A stretch of 64,000 bases of DNA from Nageia nagi (GCA_050084985.1 JBITNC010000001.1:75020001-75084000), one strand, 5' to 3'. Positions 11,841 to 22,984 are shown, numbered from the stretch's first letter. Numbers and translations: made by a program. The notes: generated by a model from the sequence alone, not told the origin.

Positions 11841-12930
11841 TAATGTTATGCCCTGTTGCATTTTTTTAAAATGTTAAACCCTTAATGATATGGCTAACAT
11901 TAATGTGTCCATAAGAACCATTAGTAGTATTATCATCAGGAATTTCATCATGATATGTCACACAATAAGAAGTATTTTGTCATAAAATCAATAAAATACT
12001 ATCACAATCTTCATCATGCATATCATTAGAGATATCATCTATACCGTCAGGATTTCCATTAGAATGTTATATTATCATCACTATTTCCATTAGATATATC
12101 ATTAGGAAATATAATTAAAAAAAATTTATTATATTTTTCATCATGTATAATATCAATAATAATGTCAGGAAGTTGGAATTGAAAAAAAATTGCATTTAAA
12201 ATAAATAATTTTATTTTTTTGAAATTTTTTAATGATATTTTTAAAATTTTTATATTAAATTGAATGAATTTTTAAATGAATTAATTCATTATAGTGAATT
12301 TTATTTATTATATTTAAGTGAATTAAATAAATTTAATTAAATTGAAATAAATTAAATATTATTAAATTTAATGGAAGCAAAAAACTTAAACTCAACATAA
12401 TTTGTAAAACACATTAAAAACATAATATATAGACATTGTAAATGTATGAAAATGTATATAAATGTATGAAAATAATTGTAATGAATATGTACAATGATTA
12501 TTATCATCAGTACTATCATATAATCTAGAAACCCTCACTATCCCCTACTCTATATCTATCGCTTCCATATTCATGCTCACTGCCATGGTGTTCTTCATCC
12601 GCCTCAACTACCCCATGATAAGCAAGCACTCTAAAATAAACCTACAAATGATAATTAAATAAATTTTAGTAAACAATCATAAAAATCATTTCATGAATAT
12701 CAAATCATAATTAACTAATTAATTAATAGCATAGAAACTATTACAAATCAAATATTTAATATTATTAATGTATATTAAAAGAAAAAAATAGTATCAAATT
12801 ATTTAAGTTTAATTTTTACTAACCTAATAAATATAATATAAGTCAAATTTTTAGTTACCTAATAAGTTTGATCTGAGTTAAAATTTTGGCAGCCTATATC
12901 TAATATAAGTTAAATTTTTATTGGCCTAAG
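11841..12930. other. Stretch between telomere-like blocks; exon-like fragment on -
   Basis: ATCATCA/GATGAT-rich sequence lies at 11900-12170, then AT-rich DNA. On the minus strand at about 12640-12530 a frame rich in acidic residues (VEADEEHHGSEHEYGSD...) ends at a TAG. It is preceded by an ATTTGTAG|G sequence that resembles a 3' splice site. I do not recognise it; it may be a single exon or chance. Confidence 0.3.
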
Positions 12931-13165
12931 TTAAATTTAGGGGTTAGGGTTAGGGTCAAGGGGTTTTAGGGGTTAGGTTTTAATGGTTAGGGATTACAGT
13001 TAGGCTTAAGGGAATTCGTTAAGGTAAGGGATTAAGGGTTAGAGTTAAGGTAAGTAGTTAAGGGTTAGGGTTAAGAGTATTAAGGGTTATAGTTACAATT
13101 TAGGGGTTAAAGTTAAGGCTAGTGTTAGTGGTAAGGGTTAGGGGTAAGCGTTTAGGGTTAAGTTA
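12931..13165 (+). repeat. TTAGGG / TTAGGGG-type telomere-like repeat
   Basis: This is a run of GGGTTAGGGTTAGGGTCAAGGGG-like words with the G-rich strand on top. It is more TTAGGG-like than the TTTAGGG-type block at 10.3-11.8 kb. Confidence 0.85.
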
Positions 13166-13479
13166 GTGTACATACATAAATATATATTTAGATATGGAAT
13201 TATGTACAATGTATTATATGATTTAACAATTAATGATATTCATGAGCTCATATAGTTTTCAATATCGTTACTACATGGGGCAATTGATAATTGAGTTGCG
13301 AGGGAATTTTATGTTTTATTTTTTGTTCTTGGCATGGTAGTGAATGTCATTGGTCAAAGGTTGATGGAAATAGTCTTCTAGGATTGATTTTAATTATCTT
13401 TTCAATTCTATTTCACTAACCTAAGTCATATTTTTAAGAAACTAATTCATATTTCTATTATCTTATGTCTAATCCTAAA

Positions 13480-14095
13480 CCTTAATTAAACCCAAAAATT
13501 GCAAAACCCTAAACCCTTAAAACCTAAGCTCCTAAACCCTTAAACCCTAAGTTCCTAAACACTTAAACCCTAATATTCTAAACCTTAAAACCCTTAAGCC
13601 CTTAAACTATAAACCCTAAACCTTAAAATCTTAAACCCTAAAATCATAAAATCCTAAATCCTTAAACCCTAAACCTTAAACTCTTAAAACCATAAAACTC
13701 TTAAGCCCTTAAACCATAAGCCCTATAACCTTAAACTCTAAATCCTTAAACCCTAAACTGTAAACCCTAAACCCTTAAACTCCTAAAATCCTAAACCCTA
13801 AAACCCTTAAGCCCTTAAACCATAAGCCCTATAACCTTAAACTCTAAATCCTTAAACCCTTAAAATCCAAATCCTAAACCTTAAAATTGTAAAATCATAA
13901 AAACCTTAAACCCTAAACTCATAAGCCCTAAAAACTCTAGACAAAACCTTAAACCCCTAAACCTTATACCTTAACACCTAAACCATTAAAATCTTATACC
14001 CTAAACCCTAAAACCCTTAAGCCCTTGAACCTAAACTTTGAATGTTAAAACCTTAAAATCTAAAATCGTAAAATTGTAAATTGTAAAACCCTAAA
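13480..14095 (-). repeat. Degenerate CCCTAAA telomere-like repeat, inverted relative to the 10-13 kb blocks
   Basis: CCCTAAACCCTTAAA variants continue for about 600 bp with the C-rich strand on top, opposite to the block ending at 13165. Together they give the order G-rich then C-rich, as in a head-to-head junction of two chromosome ends. Confidence 0.88.
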
Positions 14096-14379
14096 GTGTA
14101 TTATATGATTTTACAATTAATGATAATTGTGAAATCCTATATTTTTCAATATTGTTATTGAATGGGATAATCAATAATTGAGTTGAGAGGGCATTTTATG
14201 TTTAATTTTGGGTTCTTGGCATGATAGTTAATATCATTGGTCAAAGGTTGATGGAAATAGGCTTTTATGTTTAATTTCCATTATCTTTTTAGTTCATTTT
14301 TACTAACCTAAGTGATATTTTTAAGAAACTAATTTAATTTTTTATTAAATCTAGTCTATACTTAAATATTAATCAAACC

Positions 14380-14480
14380 CAAAAACTATAAGATCCTAAA
14401 CCCTTAAACCCTACGCTCTTAAACCCTAAAACCCTTAAGCCCTTAAACTGTAAACCCTAAACCTTAAAGGCTTGCTAAGT
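14380..14480 (-). repeat. CCCTAAA-type repeat, second duplicated unit
   Basis: A short CCCTAAACCCTTAAACCCTA array belongs to the second copy of the 887-bp unit. It is shortened compared with the first copy. Confidence 0.8.
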
Positions 14481-14645
14481 CATATTTTTATTAACCTAGT
14501 TAAGAAAACAAATTTACTAACCTAGCTAAGTAAAAACTTTACTAACCTAAGTCAAAGGTTTTCTAACCTAAGTGTAACATAAGTTAAATTTTTACTAACT
14601 TAAGCCAAACTTATATCAAATATTTACTAACTTATGTCATATTTT
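14481..14645. repeat. CTAACCTAAGTCAAA-type minisatellite
   Basis: Words such as TTTACTAACCTA(A/G)GT(C/A)AA recur about every 25-35 bases. A related set is found, inverted in character, at about 12820-12930, just outside the other side of the telomere-like junction. Confidence 0.65.
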
Positions 14646-14684
14646 TAAGAAACTAATTCATATTTATATTAGTTGAAGTTTAAC

Positions 14685-15180
14685 ACTAAACCTTAAACCT
14701 TGAAAATTGTAAGACCCTAAACCCTTAAACCCTAAGCTCTTAAATCCTAAAGCCCCATCCTTAAATTATAAATCCTAAACCTTCCTTAAGCCCTTAAATT
14801 GTAGACCCTAAACCTTAAAATCCTAAGCCCTAAAATCATAAAATCCAAAACCCTTAAATCCAAAACCTTAAACCCTAAACCCTTAAAATATTAAAATCCT
14901 TAATCCCTTAAACTATAAATCCTAAAACCCTATGCCCCTAAACTCTAAACCCTTAAGCCCTCAAACTCTAACCCTTGAATCTTAAATTTATAAAATCGTA
15001 AACCCTTAAACCTTGAACCTTGAAAACCTTAGTCAAAATTCTAAACCCTTAAATCTTAAACCTAAAAACCATATATCCTAACTCCTAAACCCTTAAAACC
15101 CTATACCCTAAAACCCTTAATCCCTTCAACCCTAAACCCATAAACCCTGAACCTTTGTAAAATTATAAACCCTTAAACAT
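14685..15180 (-). repeat. CCCTAAA-type telomere-like repeat
   Basis: Degenerate CCCTAAA/CCCTTAAA array, C-rich strand on top, ending abruptly near 15180 in ordinary AT-rich DNA. Confidence 0.85.
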
Positions 15181-15279
15181 TAAGTTAACATTTTTAACAC
15201 TAAGATATTTAAAACCTATATTTACATTTAAAAATTAAATATAATTAATTAATTTAAGGTATATAAGGTTTTCTTACTT

Positions 15280-15745
15280 TCTTACCATTTTAGCATCCAC
15301 CTTTTCAACAAGCTTTACAAAACCTTCTTAAGTCCATATTTGCTTTCTTCCTTTATTGGAAGCTGATCATATTTGGATAACTACAAAAAAAAAAATTTAA
15401 AAATCAATAAATATTTAATTATGTGAAGTATAAATATTAAATAATTCATTAAATTAGTATACTCACAAATATGGAATCCAACCCTTACTTTCCTATAGAA
15501 CTCGTATGATGCATACTCATGGATAACGATCTAGAAAATCCATTTGCTCATGAAGATTTTTGTTGCTATGAGGTTTCTTATGTAGATGCATGATGCTCCT
15601 GAGTTTCATTGACTTTCACCACTAACTATTTCTACACTTTTGGATCATAGTTAGCCTTTATATGGTAATGGGCATACTTAGCTAGGTCAAGAGACTTTAT
15701 GATGCATCTATATTTATCTCTCTTCCAATTTAGGGTCCTTCCTAC
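15280..15745 (-). pseudogene. Possible transposon-associated coding relic (low confidence)
   Basis: On the minus strand two segments read as protein. About 15745-15600 gives VGRTLNWKRDKYRCIIKSLD followed by YAHYHIKANYDPKV. About 15370-15290 gives SASNKGRKQIWT and GFVKLVEKVDAKMV. The style resembles plant CACTA-associated proteins of the Transposase_24 kind, and a CACTA transposase lies 4 kb away, but on the other strand. The segments have stops and are not enough for a firm family call. Confidence 0.3.
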
Positions 15746-16197
15746 CCTATGTAGCACAAAATATGCAATAAAGTTTTTTTTACCTACAAATTGCATAATT
15801 ATAATAATCAATTTTTAATTTTTTAGAAAATAATATGCTTACATATGTAATAAATTTTTCCAATCTAATGATTTTCAATCAAGATCTAAGATCTTTGCAA
15901 AATAATTGAGTGCATACTTCCTTAGATGTTCATAAAAAACTCTTATGTTATAAATAAAATAATAATTTATTAGGGTTATTTAATATATTCAATTTAATAA
16001 AATTATGATGAAAAAGAAATGAATAACAACAACAAAAGGATGATAATGATCAAAGATGCTCAATTGACCTTATCCTATCAAATTTGAATTTAAAATTACT
16101 TACATACCTATGTTCTTACCTGTAATCATAAATAGAATGTCAGATTCATCCAAGATAGAAGGCATCACTAGGTTACTTGCACATAAGGACCCATAAA
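15746..16197. other. AT-rich sequence, nothing recognised
   Basis: Stop-dense in all frames. I see no repeat or domain before the LTR that begins at 16198. Confidence 0.4.
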
Positions 16198-16602
16198 TGT
16201 TTATGGTCATCGAGATTCCTACTCAAGGGTTAGGTTCCAAACATCGATATAGTGAAATAGTGGATTAAGAAATCAAGTAAGCTAAGTATAACAAAATCTA
16301 AATATGATAGGTGGCATTAAGAAATATCGATCAAGAATAACACAAGTATATTACCACCTATCAAGGATTCTATATCATATCATGATTTATCATGCATAAC
16401 CCTTCCACCTTTATATATAGCAAGTCTAGTACCAAGGCTTCTCTTTGGGTTTATGGTGATGCAATTCCACTTGTTATTATAAAATATAAAGGTAGATAAG
16501 TGTGCATAATGATAAAAGTAATAAAATTCTTAATTAAATGAATCAGTACAAATACCTAAAATGTATTTTAATTAAATTAAAATTCCTTTTTAGGTGTTAA
16601 CA
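16198..16602 (-). mobile_element. LTR related to element E, with adjoining 3' internal end
   Basis: Read on the minus strand, CAAAGTGGGGCATC is followed by TGTTAACACCTAAAAA. Its first 23 bases are identical to the polypurine tract and 3' LTR start of element E at 37406-37428. The LTR runs to a TAAACA end at 16198, matching the TAAACA end of the E LTR, and carries a TATA box (CTATATATAAAGG) near 16425-16410. About 405 bp is shorter than E's 855-877 bp. The left border is inferred. The right side continues into element-internal sequence to about 16860, with a second GGGGCATCT-like word near 16710. Confidence 0.65.
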
Positions 16603-16860
16603 GATGCCCCACTTTGAATATGATTTCATGCTTTTGGGATAAAAGAAAATTAAAGTATAACAAGATAAGTAAGAAAATACTTCCTAAAAATTTTCTTCAT
16701 GATGACAACTTTAGATGCCCCAAATTTCACCAATATTATTCCTCTCTTTAGCTTGGTTGTGACATTATGGACCTTTCATCATAGGAGCAACCCAAGGTAA
16801 AGATAAAGGAACCTGTAATCCACTTAAACAAGAAATCTTTTCCATAAGATGTCTCAAATA

Positions 16861-17159
16861 TTTAACCATCATATGATATGAATATCACTAGAGAAGAAGA
16901 TATGAAACCTATCCTTGATGGCTTACCCACTAAGATGATGTGAAGAGAGTGCTTCACCATAAGGGATGAGGGCTCATAATATCTAAATAAATAAAATAAA
17001 TAATCCATTAATAAATATATAATAAATAATATCTTTTGAAACTTTAAAAATATTAAAATCATTAATTTAAAATAAAAATAATCTCTACAAGTCTTAAAAA
17101 ATCTATTTAAATATATTTAAAAACCTAAAAATAGTAAGATCATTAACATATAAATTTTT
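16861..17159. other. AT-rich sequence, no feature recognised
   Basis: The short minus-strand frame here is a low-complexity Ile/Phe/Leu/Tyr string typical of AT-rich DNA. I do not regard it as a gene. Confidence 0.4.
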
Positions 17160-17360
17160 TGATTATATAGAGGGGTTAAAAAATGTAGGTTAAGGGTGTT
17201 AAAAAAACTTAGGTAAAGGGGGGTTAAAAAAATTAGGTTGGGGGGAGGGGGTTAAAAATTTAGGTTAGAGGTAGAGTGTTGAAAAAATTTATGTTAGGGG
17301 GGTTTAAAACTTTTGGTTAGAGGGGGTTGGTTAAAAAATTTTGGATTGAGGGGCTTAAAA
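17160..17360 (+). repeat. G-rich minisatellite, GGGGTTAAAAAATTTAGGTTAG units
   Basis: At least five imperfect ~38-bp units combine GGGGGTTAAAAA with TTAGGTTAGAGG. It may be another derivative of the telomere-like repeat. Confidence 0.75.
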
Positions 17361-17689
17361 ACATAGATGTATTAAATTATATTAAAATATTAAATTTAAA
17401 ATTTATATTAAATTTTAGGGTTGTTATATTAAATTTTATTAAAATAATAAATTTAAATTTTATATTAAATTTTAAAGTTATTATATTAAAATTATTAATG
17501 TAGTTATGAAGATAAAAAAAAATTATTTTTAAAATTTATTAAAAAAATATATGTTAAAAATTATATTTTTAAAATATGAAAAAAAATGTCTTATATATAA
17601 CTCATTTTAGTGTTTTAATTTCTAATGTAGATTAAGAAGATTAAGATTGGAGAAGGTAATTTTTCAAATTTTTATCTAATTAGTTTTCT

Positions 17690-18080
17690 TACAGTGTTTT
17701 TGGAATTTGTTTTGTTTTTACTAGCATTTTTAGTAAAAAAATTCAAAATTGAAAAAAACCTTGAATTTTTTACTAAATTTTGGATTTTTTACCAAGAATT
17801 ATGAAAATACATAGAATTTTTACCAATTTCTCTAGAAATTTGGTAAGTTTTTTTTAATTTATAAGATTTTTAGAGAATTTTATAGGGTTTTTCCAAATTC
17901 TCTAAAAACCCTTTAAATTTGGAAAAATCTTAAGGTTTTTACTAATTTTTAGAGAATTTTGGTAAAAACTTGAAAGTTTTTTCCAAATTTTATAGGGTTT
18001 TTAGAAAATTTGGCAAAAACTCTAGGGTTTTTTCCAAATTCTTTTAAAAACCTTCAAATTTATAATAAAATCATAGGGTT
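17690..18080. repeat. Repeats of CCAAATT / TAGGGTTTTT / AGAGAATTTGG, many in inverted orientation
   Basis: TTTTTCCAAATTCT and AGAATTTGG, and likewise TAGGGTTTTT and AAAAACCCT, alternate repeatedly, so the stretch can fold into many small hairpins. No coding frame is present. Confidence 0.6.
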
Positions 18081-18579
18081 TTTACTAGTTTCATCTAGAT
18101 TTAATACATCATATATATTTTTGCCTAAATGTTTACATTTAATTGTAAAAATTTAAAAATATATAAGAAAGAAATAAAAATTTGCTAAACTATGGTAATA
18201 AAATCTTACATGGCTGAGAAATCTCTAAAAAAATGTGGTAGAATGATGTAGAGAATCCCCTTCTTGCTTTCACCTACCAAAATTCAAAGTAGAAGCCTTT
18301 TTGGTATATTTCATAATATTTGGAATGAAAGTGACAGGTATGGGGAAGGGTGTGTTTTATTTTGAGTTACGGATGCCTTTTGATGATTTGCCTAATGGAA
18401 ATTTTTATCAGGAGCACTGTTAGCCACAACATCATGACATAAAAACATAAAAACATATATATATATATATAATAATTTAAATAAATTAAATTTAAATGTA
18501 TAAATAATTTAAATAAATTAATTAAAAATTAAAAAAAAAATTATATGTATAAATAATTTAAATAAATAATTTCAATTTA
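18081..18579. other. Spacer before the second telomere-like block
   Basis: An A+T-rich stretch with an (AT)n tract near 18458-18470. A more balanced ~220-bp segment at 18205-18425 has no recognisable coding content. Confidence 0.4.
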
Positions 18580-19600
18580 TAAGGTTTGGGGTTAGAGGCT
18601 AGGGTTTAGGGTTTGGGGTTAGGGGTAATAATTTGGGGTTAGGAGTATTGTTAGGGTTTAGGGTTTGGTGTTATTAGTTATAGTTAAAGTTAAGAGTTAG
18701 GGGTTAGGATTAGGGTTAGGGGTTTAGGGTTAGGGATGTTTAAAGGGTTAGGAATTTACGATAAAGATTAGGGTAATTTAGTGGTTAGGGTTAACTATTA
18801 ATGGTTAATGTTAGTGGGAGTTAGGGTTAGGTGTTAATGGTTAAGGTTAGGGTTAGAGGTAAGGGTTTAAGAATTTGGGATTAAGAGCTAGGGTTTAGGA
18901 TTCAAGTTAAGGGTAATAGTTTAAGGTTTTGGGGTTAGGAGCCAAGTTAGGGTTTATGGGTTAGGATTTGGTGTTATTAGTTACGATTAAAGTTAAGGGT
19001 TAGGGGTTAAGATTAGGGTTAGTAGTAAGGGTTAAGGGGTTTGGGTTTAATGAGGTTTAAAGGCTTAAGGGTTAGGGTAATTTAGTGGTTAGGGTTAGGT
19101 GTTAATGGTTAATGTTAGTGGGAATCAATGCAAGGTGTTAATGGTTAGAGTTAGAGGTAGGGGTAGAGTTAAGGGTAAGGGTTTAGGATTAAAGGCTAGG
19201 TTTTATGGTTTAGCATTAAGGGTAATAGTTTGGGATTATAATTCAAGCTAAGGTTTGTAACTTAGAGTTTAATGTTATTATGAGTTATGATTAAAGTTAA
19301 GATTCAAGGGTTAAGATTAGGGTTAGTGGTAAGGGTTAAGGGGTTTGGGGTTAAGGAGGTTTAAAGGATTAAGGGATAGGGGTTAGGGTAATTTAGTAGT
19401 CAATATTAGGTGTTAATGGTTAATGTTAGTGGGAGTTAGGATTAGGTATTAATGGTTATGGTTAGGGGTAGGGTTAAGGGTTTAAGGGTTTGGGGCTAAG
19501 GGTTAGGGTTTAGGGTTAAGGGTTAAGGGTTAAGGGTAATAATTTAGGATTTTAGGGTTAGGAGTCAATTTGTTAGGGTTTTTGGGTTAGGATTTGGTGT
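18580..19600 (+). repeat. Telomere-like repeat organised as ~303-bp higher-order units
   Basis: TTAGGGTTTAGGG variants, G-rich strand on top, are arranged in larger units. The landmark GGTGTTATTA or its variants occurs at 18667, 18970, 19271 and 19596 (spacings 303, 301 and 325). GGTGTTAATGGTTAATGTTAGTGGGA recurs in the same phase in each unit. The last unit is cut at about 19600, where the CACTA remnant begins. Confidence 0.9.
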
Positions 19601-19609
19601 TATAAACAA

Positions 19610-20560
19610 CTTGTATAGTGCTTCCAAAACCCTTCTATATAAAGAAGTACATTTGACCATATTATCGACAACCTTGCTTTTGATGAATTTAAAAGCCAAA
19701 CATGGATGGTTAGATAGAAGTTTCAATGGTCTTCTTGAGTGTGTATTTTTTTAGTTTCCATTAGCATTCTAATTATTTAATATTTTTTTATATCTCATAT
19801 ATAAATGATAATGACATTTAATAATTATCTTATTTGACATAATAATTTTATTACTATTTGTGGTATTATAAGTTACTAAAAGAGAATATTCTTCCAAATG
19901 ATAATGTCCTCCCTTCTTCATGTAGAAATACACATGAAATTTTGAAGGATTTAGGTGTAGAGTTTCATTCATACCATGCTTATATCAATGATTGCATATT
20001 GTATAGAGGACCATATGCAACTTTGAGTACATGTCCAAAGTGTAGTGCAAATAGATACTGATAAGGAACAAAAGGAAAAATCATTCATTAAAAGGTTATT
20101 TTTCATATGCCAATCATTCTTAGGCTGATTCAAATATTTTGGTATAAGTCATTTGCATAGTATATGGATTGGCATGAAAAACATAGAAGTGTAGATGATG
20201 TACTACACATTCTTGTAGATAGTAGAGTAATGAGATATATAAAGGATACATGGCCAAATAAATTTTAGTATGAACCTAGGAATGTTATATTAGGTTTAGC
20301 AATTGATGGTGTTAATCCATTTTCTATACAATTATCCAATTTTTCATTGTAGTATATTATTATAGTAAACTATAACTTACCTTCATCTATGTTTATAAAA
20401 AATAAATAAAAAACATTGATGTTTACTCTTATAGTTCTTGGAAAATATTAGGTGAAAAATATGGATGTCTACCTTTAACCATTAATAGATGAATTGATGC
20501 AATTATGGAATGGAATTCATAGTGTGATTGATATAAGTAGACCTATCCAATAGAGATCAT
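19610..20560 (+). pseudogene. CACTA (En/Spm) TNP2-type transposase remnant, cut by element A
   Basis: TNP2 (Transposase_21) proteins mobilise CACTA DNA transposons. LYKEVHLTILST and KAKHGWLDRSF at 19640-19730 match the N-terminal part. After an AT-rich gap (about 19760-19860, possibly an intron), an open stretch to 20061 has ILPNDNVLPSS, EILKDLGVEFHSYHA, NDCILYRG and CPKCSANRY with its paired cysteines. Further on come YMDWHEKHRSVDD near 20160, EPRNVILGLAIDGVNPFSIQ near 20275 and KNMDVYLQPLIDELMQLWNG near 20460. These are in the right order but broken by stops and frameshifts. The frame ends where the 5' LTR of element A starts at 20561, so the rest should lie beyond A's far end outside the window. 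Confidence 0.88.
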
Positions 20561-21349
20561 TATTGACACCTAAAAGTATTCCCCTTAATGCAGTCCCACT
20601 TAGGTGCAACTTTGCACACATATTTAATCATATTTTACCTTATTATCATATATATCTTAGTTTGTGTTCTTATATTTTATGTTAGGTACATCAGGATAGT
20701 TTCAACCAATATTCAAGAGATAAAATGGTGATATCATGCTTGATATAAATGTAAGTATCTCTAACCTAAGGAAAGCATATCAAGATTACATCTTGATAGT
20801 CAGTATCCTATACTTGTGTATTTCTAAATGCTACCTATTGATATTTGAATCATATTATCACTCAAGCAAATATCTATCATCCATTTTCATGATTATGTAT
20901 TTTATTTGACTTATCTTCATATATATTATCATTAATCCTTATTAATGAGCCTCATTCCTCAAGAACATTCATTCCCATGCTAGCATTTGCACTCACATTG
21001 ACCTCTCAAAGATAAGCACCCATTGGTGTTTCTTTTGTAGTTGACCTTAGCATTTGCACAGCAACATCACTAATCCTTGATACGTTTTTCTATCATATAC
21101 TCAACTACAACATAGGTAAGGACACATAGGTATTTATCTTTCACTTGATTACTTTCTCTTTAATGCATGTAGCTTATTTTACATATTGACATCAATGTAA
21201 TACATTATTTCTATTACTGCATAGTTATATTCTCTTATTCATATATGTTTATTTGAGTGAATTAGCTTAGATAAATCATATAGTAAATGTTTATGTATTT
21301 AATTTATTTAGAGTAAAACCATAGGTTGATACCAAAACACATATCAAAA
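20561..21349 (+). repeat. Element A 5' LTR
   Basis: It starts TATTGACACCTAAAAG (B has TGTTGACACCTAAAAG) and ends CACATATCAAAA, where B ends CACATATCAACA. It aligns over its whole 789 bp with B's LTRs. The terminal TG has mutated to TA. Downstream, TATTGGCAC begins the decayed primer-binding region; I cannot name the tRNA. Confidence 0.88.
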
Positions 21350-21637
21350 TATTGGCACTTTCTTTCTCTTAATTAGGGTTATATAAGTTCTCTAGAACTT
21401 ACCAATCTTTTTACATCAAGAATTTAGGGTTCTTCATTGTATTTGATCAATGATTTTATGAGTTTGAAAAAAATGGTGAACATAAATTATAAAGTCTTGA
21501 ACAAATTAATGGCAAGGCTCAAGTTTTAATATCTTATTACAAAGGCATATACACTTGTAATCTAGATCATCAATCAACCTAACATGAATGTGCACATCAA
21601 CACAGAAGCTACCATCAGTGCCAACACTAACAATAAC

Positions 21638-22720
21638 ATGAATGCTAGTAATCATGCATCTAATACTAATACCTTCACTAATGAAGAATTCAAACATCTT
21701 GAGTCTCAGGTTACATAGATTGGGAGCAAATTCAAAGTTTTTGTAGATCGAATAGAGAATAAAGGTAACCCATTTGGCTTGAATATTTGAAATACACTCC
21801 TTTTTGGTACTGATAAAGATCTTGAATTAGAAAAGTTCAATGGTTAGATTGATCCTATCACACATCTTCAAGGTTTTGAATACATCATAGAGCTTAAATG
21901 TAGGGTTAATGATCATTTAAAAGCAAAATATCTCCCTATGAGTTTAATCTATGAAGTTAGCAAGTGTTTTTATAGATTAGAACTAGGTTCTATAACATTA
22001 TATCAGCATTTAAAGGATCATTTCAAGGCTCACTTCAAATTCCATATGAAGAAAATAGTTTATTTGATAAATTTGATCCATTGCAAGCAAGGAAAAATGA
22101 AAAGTTTGGATAATTTTTCTCATATATTCGTTAATCTTTAGAGTTCCATTGAATAAAAGGTGGAAGAGAGATTCATTACAAAGGTTTTCCTTAAAAACAT
22201 TCATCCTATTCTTAGTGAAAAAGAGCTTAAGCATGTTAATGGTCTATTTATGCATATGGTTTATTTGCTTATTAAAAAACAAGAATTATTAGTAAGGTTT
22301 AATTTTCTTAAGTACAAAGTATTCTCCTATAACAAATATAATTGTAGGAATTCCTATAACAAAAAAGATGATACCTCAATTAATGCAATTGAACCATCTC
22401 ACCATGACAAATCCAAAGATAAAAAACTAGCTAAAGAAATGTACCCATTATCGATAAACCCCAACCAAATATTTAAGGAATGTCTAAAGAAGGGTTTAAT
22501 CAAACAAATTTAAGGAAAATAATATGGACATAATGATGAAAAGCCTAATTGGTATAGGGAAAATCAATTCTACAAATATCATCAAATCAAAGGATATAAT
22601 ACATGTTATGTTTTAAGAAATAAATTGAAATATTTGTTGGATAGTGGTACAATTTCATATGAAATTGATGTGCTTAAAGTAAAATCTCATGACCTATATT
22701 CCATATATATGGTAAATATG
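21638..22720 (+). pseudogene. Element A gag (capsid/nucleocapsid) remnant
   Basis: Gag forms the virus-like particle that packages element RNA. One frame from an ATG at 21638 contains the retrotransposon gag domain (HLQGFEYIIELKCRVNDHL, then YRLELGSITLYQHLKDHFKAHF near 21975-22035). It stays open from 22160 to 22513, a Lys-rich linker. A zinc-knuckle-like WYRENQFYKYHQIKGYNT follows near 22540-22605, having lost its first cysteine (Tyr in its place). About six internal stops are seen, mostly TAG. The same block in B (59.9-58.7 kb, -) aligns with it. Confidence 0.8.
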
Positions 22721-22984
22721 ATGGTCTGTAATGATAATAATTAACCTATTGAGATTTATGATGATTCAATGCAAAAGCAAATTCAGATGCAGGTTCAGAT
22801 TTGGAACAAACATGCAATGCAACCACAAGATCAAAGAAAGAAATTCCTAACCCAGTTTCTACTACAAAAGAGGTACCTTATAAATCTTTTCTTAAGGAAA
22901 AGAGGAAAGAAAAATACAAAAATAATATTCTATAAAATCTAAAGAATACCAATGCTAAAATTAGTTTTCTTGAATTATTCAAAA

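Larger units (their letters stand above)
13208..14640. repeat. 887-bp tandem duplication with a third partial copy
   Basis: The word GTATTATATG recurs at 13211 and 14098, and ACTAACCTAAGT at 13415 and 14302; both pairs are 887 bp apart. Each unit holds a unique ~300-bp segment (with TTCTTGGCATG and TCATTGGTCAAAGGTTGATG) followed by a CCCTAAA array. A third partial copy begins at 14626 with ACTAACTTATGTCATATTTT. The unique segments are clearly homologous but diverged. Confidence 0.9.

Noticed and set aside
13165-13480. Considered as a present-day chromosome end or a new telomere
   Set aside because: Arrays are highly degenerate, flanked by old sequence on both sides, and contain no long perfect TTTAGGG run.
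22010-22234. Minus-strand frame inside A gag
   Set aside because: Antisense shadow of the gag domain that is readable on +.
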